Position numbers and translations under genes: made by a program
Shown here: positions 34,774 through 48,971 of the stretch, one piece after another
Layout of the letters: each line of letters opens with the position of its first letter
Position numbering within the stretch: position 1 is the first letter of the stretch
Source: Thauera phenolivorans
GTDB taxonomy: Bacteria > Pseudomonadota > Gammaproteobacteria > Burkholderiales > Rhodocyclaceae
Direction of reading: 5' to 3'
Length of the DNA stretch: 58,363 nucleotides
NCBI RefSeq assembly: GCF_001696715.1
Contig: NZ_MBFM01000005.1
Coordinates: forward strand, 218,307 to 276,669
The notes under the pieces: model-generated
What the model saw: the letters and a program-made list of their open reading frames with translations, nothing else
Databases searched by the model: none
Told to the model about the DNA's origin: nothing

Positions 34774-35856
34774 ATGGGCGAGGGCATCGAGGCGCGCTTC
34801 CGCCTGCCGCTCGGCGATTTCGCGCTCGAGGTCGCGCTCGAGCTGCCGGGCCGCGGCGTGAGCGCGCTGTTCGGCCATTCAGGTTCGGGCAAGACCACCC
34901 TGCTGCGCTGCATCGCCGGGCTGGAGCGCGCGCCGCAGGCGCGCCTGGTGGTCAATGGCGAGTGCTGGCAGGACTCCGCGCGCGGCATCTTCCTGCCCAC
35001 CCACCGGCGCGAGATCGGCTACGTGTTCCAGGAGGCGAGCCTCTTTCCCCACCTTTCGGTGCGGCGCAACCTCGAGTTCGGCGAGCGCCGGATCGCCGTC
35101 GCCGCGCGCCGGGTGTCGCTGCCCCAGGCCTGCGCCCTGCTCGGCATCGAGCACCTGCTCGAGCGCATGCCCGACGGCCTGTCGGGCGGCGAGCGCCAGC
35201 GCGTCGCGATCGCGCGCGCGCTGCTCACGAGTCCGCGCCTGCTGCTGATGGACGAGCCGATGGCCGCGCTCGACGCCGCGCGCAAGGCCGAAATCCTGCC
35301 CTACCTCGAGCGCCTGCACGACGAGCTGGAGATTCCGCTGCTCTACGTCAGTCATTCGATCGAAGAGGTGGTGCGCCTCGCCGACCACCTGGTGCTGCTC
35401 GCCGACGGGCGCGTGATGGCGCACGGCGAGCTGCGCGCCATGCTCGCCCGGCTCGACCTGCCGATCGCCTTCGCCGAGGACGCCGGCGTCGTGGTCGACG
35501 CGGTGGTCGCCGGTCACGACGAGGCTTACCACCTCACCCGGCTCGCCTTTCCCGGCGGCGAGGTGGTGGTGACGCGCCAGCCCGCCGAGGCCGGGCGCCG
35601 GCTGCGCTTCCGCATCCATGCGCGCGACGTCAGCCTCGCCGACCACCGGGTCGAGGGCAGCAGCATCGTCAACCTGCTGCCGGTGACGATCACCGAGATC
35701 GTCGGCGCCGACAGCCCGGCCCACGTGCTGGTCGGGATGGACGCGGGCGGCACCCCGCTGGTGGCGCGCATCACCCGGCGCTCCTGCGACCAGCTGGTGG
35801 TGCGCCCGGGGCGGCGGATGTGGGCGCAGATCAAGTCGGTGGCGCTGCTCGGCTGA
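34774..35856 (+). CDS. modC: Molybdate ABC transporter ATP-binding protein ModC
   Basis: A 360-residue ABC ATPase. Walker A is GHSGSGKTT (residues 34-42), the Q-loop is in [13 protein letters not shown], the signature is [15 protein letters not shown] near residue 145, Walker B is [12 protein letters not shown] and the switch His is in YVSHSIEEV. The C-terminal region (about residues 290-355; [16 protein letters not shown] and [11 protein letters not shown]) is the TOBE/MOP domain that binds molybdate and regulates transport. It begins one base after the modB stop codon. Together with ModB it powers molybdate uptake for molybdoenzymes. Confidence 0.94.
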   Translation: MGEGIEARFRLPLGDFALEVALELPGRGVSALFGHSGSGKTTLLRCIAGLERAPQARLVVNGECWQDSARGIFLPTHRREIGYVFQEASLFPHLSVRRNLEFGERRIAVAARRVSLPQACALLGIEHLLERMPDGLSGGERQRVAIARALLTSPRLLLMDEPMAALDAARKAEILPYLERLHDELEIPLLYVSHSIEEVVRLADHLVLLADGRVMAHGELRAMLARLDLPIAFAEDAGVVVDAVVAGHDEAYHLTRLAFPGGEVVVTRQPAEAGRRLRFRIHARDVSLADHRVEGSSIVNLLPVTITEIVGADSPAHVLVGMDAGGTPLVARITRRSCDQLVVRPGRRMWAQIKSVALLG

Positions 35857-35932
35857 CGCGCGCACGCTCATCGCCATCGTCATCGGGAGATGCGATCATC
35901 CGGGACATCATTTCTTCCGGAGCAACGCCCGC

Positions 35933-36832
35933 ATGAACGATCCCCGCCGCCTGCGCGCCCGCAACTTCCCTTCCGCCCAGGACGAGGTCGAGGCCGCCCA
36001 GCCCCATTCGCCCTACGACCGTCCCGGCAGCTCCTTCCGCATGGCCTTCGCCGACAGCGACTTCCTGCTGCGCGACGAGTTGCGCCCGGTGCGTCTGCAG
36101 CTCGAGCTGCTCAAGGCCGAGCTGGTCCAGCAGGAGCAGGGGGTGGATTCCACCGTGGTGGTGTTCGGCAGCGCGCGCTTCAAGTCGCCCGAGGTCGCCG
36201 CCGCGATGCTCGAGGACGCGGTCGCCGGCGGCGACGAGACCGCCATCCGGCGCGCGCAGCAGATGGTGAAGAACGCGCGCTGGTACGAGGAGGCGCGCCG
36301 CTTCGGCGAGCTGGTGACGCAGGAGCAGGACGCGCTCGGCGAGCCGGTGATCGTCGCCACCGGCGGCGGCCCCGGCATCATGGAGGCGGGCAACCGCGGC
36401 GCCCACGAAGCCGGCGGGCGCAGCATGGGGATGAGCATCTTCCTGCCCTTCGAGGAGGCGCCCAACCCCTACATCACCCCCGAGCTGTGCTTCCAGTTCC
36501 ACTATTTCGCCATCCGCAAGATGCACTTCCTGATGCGCGCGGTGGCGCTGGTGAGCTTCCCCGGCGGCCTGGGCACGCTCGACGAGCTGTTCGAGGTGCT
36601 GACCCTCACCCAGACGGGCAAGATCCGCCGCCGCCCGATCATCCTCATCGGGCGCGACTTCTGGCAGCGGCTGATCGACTTCGAGGTGTTGGTCGAACAC
36701 GGCGTGATCAGCCCGGCGGATGTGAATCTGTTCCATTACGCCGAGACCGCGGAGGAGGCCTGGGACGCGATCAAGGCCGCCTACAGCGGCGACAACCCGT
36801 CGCTGACGGCGCGCCAGCTGAGGGGGAATTGA
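35933..36832 (+). CDS. LOG-family (TIGR00730-like) Rossmann-fold protein
   Basis: A 299-residue cytosolic protein. VVVFGSARFKS opens the Rossmann domain near residue 74. VIVATGGGPGIMEAGNRGAHEAGG near residue 140 and VSFPGGLGTLDELFEVLTLTQ near residue 205 are the two LOG motifs (GGGxGxM and PGGxGTxxE), the latter providing the active-site Glu. Members are cytokinin-activating phosphoribohydrolases or nucleotide 5'-monophosphate nucleosidases of the YgdH type. The 70-residue N-terminal extension is typical of the longer bacterial group. It is a single gene after modC with a 76-base gap. Confidence 0.88.
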   Translation: MNDPRRLRARNFPSAQDEVEAAQPHSPYDRPGSSFRMAFADSDFLLRDELRPVRLQLELLKAELVQQEQGVDSTVVVFGSARFKSPEVAAAMLEDAVAGGDETAIRRAQQMVKNARWYEEARRFGELVTQEQDALGEPVIVATGGGPGIMEAGNRGAHEAGGRSMGMSIFLPFEEAPNPYITPELCFQFHYFAIRKMHFLMRAVALVSFPGGLGTLDELFEVLTLTQTGKIRRRPIILIGRDFWQRLIDFEVLVEHGVISPADVNLFHYAETAEEAWDAIKAAYSGDNPSLTARQLRGN

Positions 36833-37001
36833 GCGCGTACCGGGAAGCGACCGCGGGCGACCCAAGGGCAGCCGCCGCGCCGTGGGGCGCCAAGCGCCGG
36901 CCCCGCGCCGCTGCGGAGCCGCTGGGGGTTCATGTTATTTTGCAGCACCGTCATTCGCGGCGCGGGATACCGATCCCAGACACTCGAAGGAGAATTACTG
37001 C

Positions 37002-38012
37002 ATGAAGAAAATTTCCGCAGGACTTGCGGCGCTTGGGCTGTCCGTCGGCGTCATGTTCGGCGCCTCGCAGGCGGCGGCTGCGCCCGAAGCGTTCGCCGAC
37101 ATGAAGCCGGTCACCCTCAAGCTCGCCCACGTGGTGAACGAGCGCGACGGCTTCCACCTCTCGGCGGTGCGCTTCAAGGAAGTCGTCGAAGCGGGCAGTG
37201 GCGGCAAGCTCACCGTCGAGCTGTTCCCGAACGCGGTGCTGGGTGACGAGCGCACCCTGCTCGAGGGCATGCAGATGGGGACGGTGGACATGGGTGTGAT
37301 CACCAATGGCCCGGTCGCCAACTTCGTCGAGCAGATGGCGGTGTTCGAGCTGCCCTTCCTGTTCGCCACGCCCGAGGCGGCCTACAGGGTGCTCGATGGC
37401 GAGATCGGCCAGGAACTGCTCGGCAAGCTGGAAAGCGTCAACCTCAAGGGACTGGCCTACGCCGAGCGCGGCTTCCGCAACCTGACCAACAGCCAGCGCG
37501 CGGTGCACGTCCCGGCCGACATGAAGGGCCTGAAGGTCCGCGTGATGGAAAATCCGGTCTACATCGACACCTTCCGCGCCCTGGGCGCCAACGCCGTGCC
37601 GATGGCGTGGACCGAAGCACTGACCGCGATGCAGCAGGGCACGATCGATGGCCAGGAAAACCCGGTCAACGTGATCCACTCGTTCAAGCTGTCGGAGACG
37701 CAGAAGCACATGTCGCTGACGCGCCACACCTATGCGCCGGCGATCTTCGTCATGGGCCTCGACCGCTTCAAGCGCCTGCCGGAACCGGCGCAGGCGCTGG
37801 TCAAGGAAGCGGCGCAGGCGGCGGCGGAGCATGGGCGCCGGATGAATGCCGAGATGCAGGCCGAGCAGCTGGCCGAACTGCGCGCCGCGGGGATGGAGAT
37901 CGACGAGTCGCCCGATGTCGCCGCCTTCCAGAAGGCGATCGAATCGGTGTACGCGAAGTACGAGTCGCGCTTCGGCGACTACCTGCCGCGGATCCGGGCC
38001 GCGCTGCAGTAA
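37002..38012 (+). CDS. TRAP transporter substrate-binding protein (DctP family), system 2
   Basis: A 336-residue periplasmic protein with signal peptide (MKKISAGLAALGLSVGVMFG...AAAAP, cleavage near residue 26). LKLAHVVNERDGFHLSAVRFKEVVE and LFPNAVLGDERTLLEGMQMG match the C4-dicarboxylate/DctP group more closely than system 1 does. KGLKVRVMENPVYID carries the substrate-carboxylate arginine (near residue 168), and MQQGTIDGQENPVNVI follows. Likely ligands are dicarboxylates or sialic-acid-like acids; this is inference. AAGGAG lies 9 bases before the ATG. First gene of a tight P-Q-M operon. Confidence 0.93.
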   Translation: MKKISAGLAALGLSVGVMFGASQAAAAPEAFADMKPVTLKLAHVVNERDGFHLSAVRFKEVVEAGSGGKLTVELFPNAVLGDERTLLEGMQMGTVDMGVITNGPVANFVEQMAVFELPFLFATPEAAYRVLDGEIGQELLGKLESVNLKGLAYAERGFRNLTNSQRAVHVPADMKGLKVRVMENPVYIDTFRALGANAVPMAWTEALTAMQQGTIDGQENPVNVIHSFKLSETQKHMSLTRHTYAPAIFVMGLDRFKRLPEPAQALVKEAAQAAAEHGRRMNAEMQAEQLAELRAAGMEIDESPDVAAFQKAIESVYAKYESRFGDYLPRIRAALQ

Positions 38013-38015
38013 GAC

Positions 38016-38543
38016 GTGTTCCGCCTTCTCAAACGCGCTGAAAGGCTGATCGACGCGATCGTCCAGCGAGCCGCCTTCGCGGCGCTCGCGGGGATGATCG
38101 CGGTGATCACGCTGCAGATCGTCTCGCGCGTGTTCTTCGACGCCGTGAGCTGGTCCGAGGAGCTGGCCCGCTACCTGCTGGTGTGGACCAGCTTCCTCGG
38201 CGCGGCGATGGCGTGGCAGCGCGGGCGGCACATCGCGGTGGACTTCGTCGTCGATGCCATGCCGGGGCGCTTGCGGCTGGCCGTCAAGGCCATGGCCATC
38301 GTGGTCTCGATCGCCTTCTTCGCGCTCATCATCCATTACGGGATCCGCTTCATGCAGATGCAGAGCTTCCAGGTCTCGGCCTCGCTGCGCATCCCGATCC
38401 GCTACGTGTTCGCGGTGATCCCGTTGACCGCGGTGCTGATGCTCTACTATTCCCTGCTCGACCTCATCGAGCTGTTCTCGGCTTCGGCCCGTCGCCAGGC
38501 CGAAGCCATCGAGGGCGGCGCCACGGCAGGTGACCTGCCATGA
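38016..38543 (+). CDS. TRAP transporter small permease (DctQ family), system 2
   Basis: A 175-residue four-helix membrane protein starting with GTG at 38016, three bases after the dctP stop. Typical signatures are VSRVFFDAVSWSEELARYLLVWTSFLGAAMAWQRGRHIAVDF, joining helices 1 and 2, and the helix-4 segment RYVFAVIPLTAVLMLYYSLLDLI. It assembles with DctM. The TGA overlaps the dctM start (ATGA). Confidence 0.92.
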   Translation: MFRLLKRAERLIDAIVQRAAFAALAGMIAVITLQIVSRVFFDAVSWSEELARYLLVWTSFLGAAMAWQRGRHIAVDFVVDAMPGRLRLAVKAMAIVVSIAFFALIIHYGIRFMQMQSFQVSASLRIPIRYVFAVIPLTAVLMLYYSLLDLIELFSASARRQAEAIEGGATAGDLP

Positions 38544-39805
38544 CGCTGGTGCTGTTCGGGCTGTTCTTCCTGTTCCTGCTCGCCGGCGTGCCGGTGGCGG
38601 TGACGATCGGCGCGAGCACCGCGGTCGCGCTGTACGTCGAGGACGTCCCCCTGATGCTCGCGGCGCAGCGCATGTTCGCGGGCATCGACTCCTTTGCGCT
38701 GATTGCGGTCCCCTTCTTCATCCTGGCCGGCGACCTCATTGCGCAGGGCAAGGTGAGCGAGAAGCTGGTCGCGCTGGCCGATGCCGCGCTCGGCTTCCTC
38801 AAGGGCGGGCTGTCGGTGGTGTCGGTACTCGCCGGCATGTTCTTCGCTGCGATCTCCGGTTCCGGCGCGGCAACCACCGCGGCGGTCGCCGCCAGCCTGG
38901 TACCCGAGCTCAAGCGCAAGGGCTACGACGAGGCGTCCGCCGCGGCGCTGATCGCGGCCAGCGGCACCATCGGCGTGGTCATCCCGCCTTCGGTGCCGAT
39001 GATCATCTATGCGGTCATCGCGGCGCAGTCGGTGTCGGACCTCTTCCTCAGCGGCTTCCTGCCCGGGGTGGCGATGGGTCTCGGTCTCATGGTGATCGCG
39101 GTGCGCGAGGCCTACCGGCGCAATTACCCCAAGGGCGCGCCGTTCTCCCTCGCCACCATCTGGCGAACCTTCAAGGGCGCGATCTGGGGGATGATGACGC
39201 CGGTCATCATCCTCGGCGGCATCTTCTCGGGGGTGTTCACGCCGAGCGAGGCCGCCGTGGTGGCGGTCAACTACGCGCTGGTGGTGTCGCTCTTCGTGTA
39301 TCGCGACCTCGGTTTCCGCGATATCTACCGCATCATGCTGCGCTCGGTCATCACCACCGGCGTGATCATGTTCGTGATCGCCACCTCGGCGATCCTGAGC
39401 TGGGCGATGGCCAACTGGCAGATCCCGGGCATGATCGCCGACGGGGTGCTGTCGCTCTCGCAGAACGTGTACATCGTGCTGCTGCTGATCATGCTGCTCA
39501 TCCTGCTCACCGGGGTGTTCATCGAGACCGCCGCGGCGCTGATCATCCTCACCCCGGTGTTCCTGCCGCTGGTGAACTCGCTGGGCATCGACCTGGTGCA
39601 CTTCGGCCTGATCATCGTCGTCGGGCTCGCGATCGGCATGGTGACGCCGCCGGTGGCGATCAACCTCTACGTCGCATCCTCGGTCACCGAGCAGCCGCTC
39701 GAGCGCATCAGTCGCGCGGTGCTGCCCTACATCGGCGCCTTGCTCGTGGTGTTCGCGCTCGTCGTTTATGTGCCGGTGCTGCTGGGCTGGTCGGGGCTGC
39801 GATGA
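38540..39805 (+). CDS. TRAP transporter large permease (DctM family), system 2
   Basis: A 421-residue, 12-helix secondary transporter. Key segments are IAVPFFILAGDLIAQGKVSEKLV near residue 55, FFAAISGSGAATTAAVAASLVP near residue 100, ASGTIGVVIPPSVPMIIYAV near residue 142 and GMVTPPVAINLYVASSV near residue 368, the paired ion and substrate loops. It overlaps dctQ by four bases. The operon ends facing the CHAT gene on the other strand, with only about 86 bases between the stop codons. Confidence 0.95.
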   Translation: MTLVLFGLFFLFLLAGVPVAVTIGASTAVALYVEDVPLMLAAQRMFAGIDSFALIAVPFFILAGDLIAQGKVSEKLVALADAALGFLKGGLSVVSVLAGMFFAAISGSGAATTAAVAASLVPELKRKGYDEASAAALIAASGTIGVVIPPSVPMIIYAVIAAQSVSDLFLSGFLPGVAMGLGLMVIAVREAYRRNYPKGAPFSLATIWRTFKGAIWGMMTPVIILGGIFSGVFTPSEAAVVAVNYALVVSLFVYRDLGFRDIYRIMLRSVITTGVIMFVIATSAILSWAMANWQIPGMIADGVLSLSQNVYIVLLLIMLLILLTGVFIETAAALIILTPVFLPLVNSLGIDLVHFGLIIVVGLAIGMVTPPVAINLYVASSVTEQPLERISRAVLPYIGALLVVFALVVYVPVLLGWSGLR

Positions 39806-39891
39806 ACGACGACCACGACCCGGCTCATGCCGTCGCCCACGCACATGCGGGTGCCGTGGTCGCGGGCTCGTCTGGCGCTGCGTCGCGCCGC

Positions 39892-39897
<6 letters not shown>
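39802..39897 (+). CDS. Possible 31-aa His/Asp-rich peptide after dctM
   Basis: An ATG overlapping the dctM stop (ATGA) opens 31 codons (MNDDHDPAHAVAHAHAGAV, then SSGAASRRS). The His/Asp-rich start could bind metal, and the overlap would allow coupled translation. There is no family support, and it overlaps the CHAT stop codon by a few bases on the other strand. It may be chance. Confidence 0.2.
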
Positions 39898-45441
<5,544 letters not shown>

Positions 45442-45466
45442 GGCGGGGCTCCGTTGCGAGGCCGGC

Positions 45467-46261
45467 TTACGCGAGCACCGGCACGCGTCGCGCGCTGCGG
45501 GTGCCGAAGATCTGCGGCTCCTGCGGCAGCCGGGTGGAGGGCAGGTAGCGGCGGATGGCGGCGAACCATTCCTCGTAGGTCTGCGGCTTGTCCTGTGCGA
45601 GCGTCTTCAGCGCGTAGAAGGAGAAGGCGCCGTTGGGGCGGCCGCCGAAGGCGGTGTCCCAGCTGAACTCCTCGTCGCGACAGCCGGCGAGCAGCAGATC
45701 GCCGCCGGCCTGGCGCAGGCCGCCGACCAGGGTCAGGCTGCTCGCGCGCGCCACGCGCGGCAGCGTGCCGGCCTTCATCCACGCCGCCGGCGGCAGGAAG
45801 CGGGCGCGCGGACCGCCGGGGTCGAGGTCGGCCTCGTCGCCGCGCGTCACCGAGCCGGAGTGACAGCTGTCGGAGATCAGCACCAGACGCACGCCGGCGG
45901 CGCGGGCGTCGAACAGGCGGTGAATGTCGTCGTCGAGCAGCGGCCCGGCGCTGGCGATGTCGTGCGGGCACAGGCCCTCGTCGCGCGCGTCGGGCTCGTC
46001 GCCGTCGGTGTCCTCCACCCAGGTGCCGTGGCCGGAGTAGGTGATCACCAGCGTGTCGCCCGTCCTCGCCGCGCCGATCAGCGAGGCGATCGCCTCCGTC
46101 ATCGCCGCCAGGGTGGCCTCGTGGTCGAGCAGCTGGCGTACCTCGAAGCCGCGCTGCCGCAGCGCGGCGGCCCAGTCGTGGGCGTCGTTGACGCAGCCGG
46201 CGAGATCGCCGTCGGTGCCCGGATAGTCGTTGATGCCGATGCAGAGTGCGTTCTTCGCCAT
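45467..46261 (-). CDS. Stand-alone metacaspase (caspase-family peptidase C14)
   Basis: A 264-residue cysteine protease without signal peptide or extra domains. MAKNALCIGINDYPGTDGDLAGCVNDAHDW is the conserved first strand-helix. The catalytic His is in TYSGHGTWVEDTDGDEPD (H78), and the catalytic Cys in LISDSCHSGSVTR (C133). The DSCHSG motif is the metacaspase form, with cleavage expected after Arg or Lys. The Asp-rich stretch DTDGDEPDARDEG resembles the calcium-binding/specificity loop of type I metacaspases. It sits between the SLOG-like gene (103-base gap) and the CHAT giant (25-base gap), all on the minus strand, and has GGGAGG before its ATG. The likely targets are its neighbours' products. 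Confidence 0.92.
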   Translation of the reverse strand: MAKNALCIGINDYPGTDGDLAGCVNDAHDWAAALRQRGFEVRQLLDHEATLAAMTEAIASLIGAARTGDTLVITYSGHGTWVEDTDGDEPDARDEGLCPHDIASAGPLLDDDIHRLFDARAAGVRLVLISDSCHSGSVTRGDEADLDPGGPRARFLPPAAWMKAGTLPRVARASSLTLVGGLRQAGGDLLLAGCRDEEFSWDTAFGGRPNGAFSFYALKTLAQDKPQTYEEWFAAIRRYLPSTRLPQEPQIFGTRSARRVPVLA

Positions 46262-46364
46262 GGTGCCGGCCTCCCTTGCCTGCTTCCGCGAGACGTCCCG
46301 CGCGGCGGGCGCGCCATCCTCTTCAAGCTAGTTCACCGCGCGCGCTGGCGCCAGCCGCGCCGCC

Positions 46365-46931
46365 TCACAGGCGATGCGTGTCGATGTGGATGACGTGGCC
46401 GCCGCGGGCGCGCACCTCTCCCACCATGTGCGCGGTGCCGCCCGCGCCGTCGCCGCCCTGGCCGTCCCACAGGCAGAGCAGCCACACGCGCTCGCCGCCG
46501 TGGGCCAGCGCAGTGTCGAGCAGGCAGCGGTTGCAGCGCTCGAACGGATTGTCGCCGGGCGGGGCGGGCGGCATCGCGTGCGGCGGCGTGTCGAGCCGGG
46601 CCGCGACCGCCCGGTAGCGCGCCACCCAGCGTTCGCCGTCGCGCACCGGGCGCACCGAGCGCGCGATGAACTCGTTCTCGGCGAAGGGCTGCACCAGCTG
46701 CAGCGGCAGGCCGCGCGCCTGCGCCGCCTCGGCGAACAGCAGGTCGCCGCCGGCCGCGCCCTGGGTCAGGCCGAGGTCGGCGGGGCCGGCATCGAGCGCG
46801 TCGAGCGCGGCGGCGATCCGCTGCGCGGCAGCCGTCTCGAGCGCGGGCGGAAAGCGCGGCCGGGCGCGACCGGGGGCGTCGGGCATGTGGCCGCTGAAGA
46901 GGATGACGTGGCGGGGGGTCGGGTCTTTCAT
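46365..46931 (-). CDS. SLOG/LOG-like predicted nucleotide- or ligand-sensor protein
   Basis: A 188-residue soluble protein. The opening strand and loop (HVILFSGHMPDAPGRARPRFP), the glycine-rich GLTQGAAGGDLLFAEAAQARG near residue 58, followed by LPLQLVQPFAENEFIARSV, and the final strand-helix WLLCLWDGQGGDGAGGTAHM resemble the SLOG superfamily. That superfamily is a Rossmann-like fold proposed to bind nucleotides or derivatives in bacterial conflict systems and often sits beside TIR, caspase or CHAT proteins. Assignment is from pattern memory only. It is first in the cassette and lies 42 bases after the alpha/beta hydrolase gene on the same strand, so read-through from there is possible. Its ribosome-binding site is weak. 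Confidence 0.65.
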   Translation of the reverse strand: MKDPTPRHVILFSGHMPDAPGRARPRFPPALETAAAQRIAAALDALDAGPADLGLTQGAAGGDLLFAEAAQARGLPLQLVQPFAENEFIARSVRPVRDGERWVARYRAVAARLDTPPHAMPPAPPGDNPFERCNRCLLDTALAHGGERVWLLCLWDGQGGDGAGGTAHMVGEVRARGGHVIHIDTHRL

Positions 46932-46973
46932 CCGTTCATCGCGACAGAAACCCCGTGCCTGCGGGCTGCCCGC

Positions 46974-47777
46974 TCAGGGCAAGGGGCTCAGGAAGGACCG
47001 CACCAATTCGACGACCTCCGCCTCCCGCTCCCGATGCGGAACGTGGCGCGTATCGGCCATCAGCGCGAGCCGGACCGGTCCGCCGCTCAGCTCGGCGATC
47101 AGCTCCGGGTGCTTGCGGGAGCCGTATTCATCATCGAGGCCGTGGATCGCGAGGGCCGGGCAGTTCACCTGCGGCAGCACGGTTCGCAGCGACCAGCCGG
47201 CGAAGGCCGGATCCAGCCAGGACTCGATCCAGGCGTCGAGCACCCACCGCGCCTTGTCGCCATGGTATTTGCCGAGGCGCTCGAGCTGGACCGGGTCCCT
47301 GAAGAACACCCGCGCCTCTTCCAGGCCGCGGACGGTGCGGTCCTCGAGGAAGCTCTGGGCCGACTCGGTGATCAGCGCCACGCAGGCCTCGCCGAGGTGG
47401 GCGGCAAGGTTCACCGCCATGCCGCCGCCCACGCTGTGGCCGAAGACGACGAAGCGCTCGAGCCCGAAGTGGCGTCTGACAGCGGCAAAGCCGGCCTCCG
47501 CTTCGCTGGCGATGAAATCCAGCGCCAGCGTGTCCGGGTGCGGGTCGGACCTGCCGAAGCCGAGCCGGTCGTAGGCGATGACCCGGCGGCCGGTCGCTTC
47601 GCACAGCGCCGCGGGAAAGCTGCGCCACAGTTCGACGCTGCCGAGCGAGTCGTGCAGGAGCACGATCGGCGCCAGCGCGGAGGACGCGGCCGGCGTCCAG
47701 CCGCGGGCGAAGAGGCGGCCGTCGGGGGAGTCGACCCAGGTGTCCTGAATCGTGGGCTGGTGGGTTTCGTCGTTCAT
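46974..47777 (-). CDS. Alpha/beta hydrolase
   Basis: A 267-residue cytosolic hydrolase. Motifs are IVLLHDSLGSVELWRSFP (oxyanion strand, near residue 38), YDRLGFGRSDPHP near residue 72, nucleophile VFGHSVGGGMAVNLAAHLG (Ser near residue 111), acid in AIHGLDDEYG near residue 211 and the terminal His in ADTRHVPHRE near residue 243. It resembles small aromatic-ester or C-C bond hydrolases and epoxide-hydrolase relatives; the substrate is unknown. The start at 47777 (MNDETHQPTIQDTW) was chosen over an earlier in-frame codon. A promoter-like sequence overlaps the end of the AraC gene upstream. Confidence 0.87.
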   Translation of the reverse strand: MNDETHQPTIQDTWVDSPDGRLFARGWTPAASSALAPIVLLHDSLGSVELWRSFPAALCEATGRRVIAYDRLGFGRSDPHPDTLALDFIASEAEAGFAAVRRHFGLERFVVFGHSVGGGMAVNLAAHLGEACVALITESAQSFLEDRTVRGLEEARVFFRDPVQLERLGKYHGDKARWVLDAWIESWLDPAFAGWSLRTVLPQVNCPALAIHGLDDEYGSRKHPELIAELSGGPVRLALMADTRHVPHREREAEVVELVRSFLSPLP

Positions 47778-47824
47778 GGGTGGAAGTGTGACCGGTAGAT
47801 TACGGGAAATGGGAGTGTGGCTGC

Positions 47825-47853
47825 ATTCCACCCTGCGTTAACGTGAACGTCAA
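47825..47853 (-). promoter_or_regulatory. Sigma-70 promoter for the hydrolase, and perhaps the CHAT cassette
   Basis: On the minus strand TTGACG (47853-47848), a 17-base spacer and TGGAAT (47830-47825) precede the ATG at 47777 by about 48 bases. The -35 overlaps the stop codon of the AraC gene. Because the gap to the SLOG-like gene downstream is only 42 bases, this promoter could also serve the CHAT cassette. Confidence 0.5.
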
Positions 47854-48809
47854 CATTCGGGATTGCCCCGCCGCCAGGCCGCCGGGGTGGTGCCGAAGGC
47901 GCGTCTGAACGCGCGGCAGAAGGCCGCTTCCGAGGCGTAGCCGACCGCCTCGGCGATGCGCGCGATGGCGGCGGGGCTGTCGCGCAGGCGCAGCGCGGCG
48001 AGCTGCAGGCGCCAGTTCGCGAGGTAGTGCATCGGCGGCACGCCGAGCAGGGCGGTGAAGCGTGCGGCGAAGGCGGAGCGCGACAGGCCCGCTTCGCGCG
48101 CCAGCGCCTCGGTGGTCCAGGGGTGGTCCGGGCGCGCGTGGAGCAGCGCGAGCGCGCGGCCGACGATGCGGTCCTGCAGGCCGGCGAGCCAGCCGGTGTG
48201 GCCGGGCGGCAGCTTCGCCAGATAGCGGCGCACCGCCTCGATGAACAGCAGCTCGGCGAGCTTGCCGAGCACCGCGGCCGAGCCGGCGCCGCCACGCGCG
48301 AACTCCGCCGCGGCATGGTGGAAGCTGCTCTCGATCCAGGCGCCGGCGGCACTGTCCCCGACCGCCAGCCGCAGCAGCGGCGGCAGGCTGGCGAGCAGCG
48401 GATTGTGCGGGGCGGCGCAGGCGAGGAAGCCGCACACCACGCGGCACGGTTCACCGCCGCCACCGAGGCGCAGCGCGGCCGGCGCCCCGTCGCACGCCGC
48501 CTGCATGCGGTCGCCGATGCTGACCGGCGGCAGGCCGGGCGCGCTCGAGAGCAGGTGCGGCGGATTGCGCGGCAGCATCACGATCTCGCCCGCGGCCAGC
48601 GGCTGCGGCGGCCCGTCGTCCACCGCGACGAACAGCCGGCCGGCGACGATGTAGTGGAAGGCGATCAGCTGTGCCGGGAAGTCGCCCTGGCCGTCGAGGT
48701 CCGCCGGCTCGACCTGCGACACGAAGCTCCAGGGCGCGCTGAATTCGGCGTCGAGGAAGACCCCGCCCGCCAGCCGCACCGCGGCGAACGCCTGCGACAG
48801 CGCGTCCAT
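47850..48809 (-). CDS. AraC-family transcriptional regulator with cupin domain
   Basis: A 319-residue regulator. The N-terminal cupin (about residues 1-180; FHYIVAGRLFVAVDDGPPQPLAAGEIVMLPRNPPHLL) senses a small molecule. The C-terminal AraC DNA-binding domain has two helix-turn-helix motifs: TTEALAREAGLSRSAFAARF near residue 228 and IARIAEAVGYASEAAFCRAFRRAFGTTPAAWR near residue 280. The start at 48809 has GAGGG about 4 bases upstream. It is divergent from the TTC38-like gene and directly upstream of the alpha/beta hydrolase, which is its likely target. The 162-base gap at 48810-48971 contains a small palindrome CTAACTTAG. Confidence 0.92.
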   Translation of the reverse strand: MDALSQAFAAVRLAGGVFLDAEFSAPWSFVSQVEPADLDGQGDFPAQLIAFHYIVAGRLFVAVDDGPPQPLAAGEIVMLPRNPPHLLSSAPGLPPVSIGDRMQAACDGAPAALRLGGGGEPCRVVCGFLACAAPHNPLLASLPPLLRLAVGDSAAGAWIESSFHHAAAEFARGGAGSAAVLGKLAELLFIEAVRRYLAKLPPGHTGWLAGLQDRIVGRALALLHARPDHPWTTEALAREAGLSRSAFAARFTALLGVPPMHYLANWRLQLAALRLRDSPAAIARIAEAVGYASEAAFCRAFRRAFGTTPAAWRRGNPEC

Positions 48810-48971
48810 CGATCCCTCCATCGGCAAAGCCGGCGCCGCGGTCAAGTATTCCGGCGCCGGGGGCCTGTCGGCTCGTCCCCCACACAACTAACTTAGCACT
48901 GCGAACCGTCGCCGGCCGGGCCGGCGGGCGGCACGCCCACGACGACATTCCCAACCCCGAGGAGACGAAAG

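Noticed and set aside
35933-36832. Lysine decarboxylase
   Set aside because: This is an old misannotation of LOG-family proteins; the PGGxGTxxE motif indicates a nucleotide-hydrolysing Rossmann protein, and no PLP-enzyme features are present.
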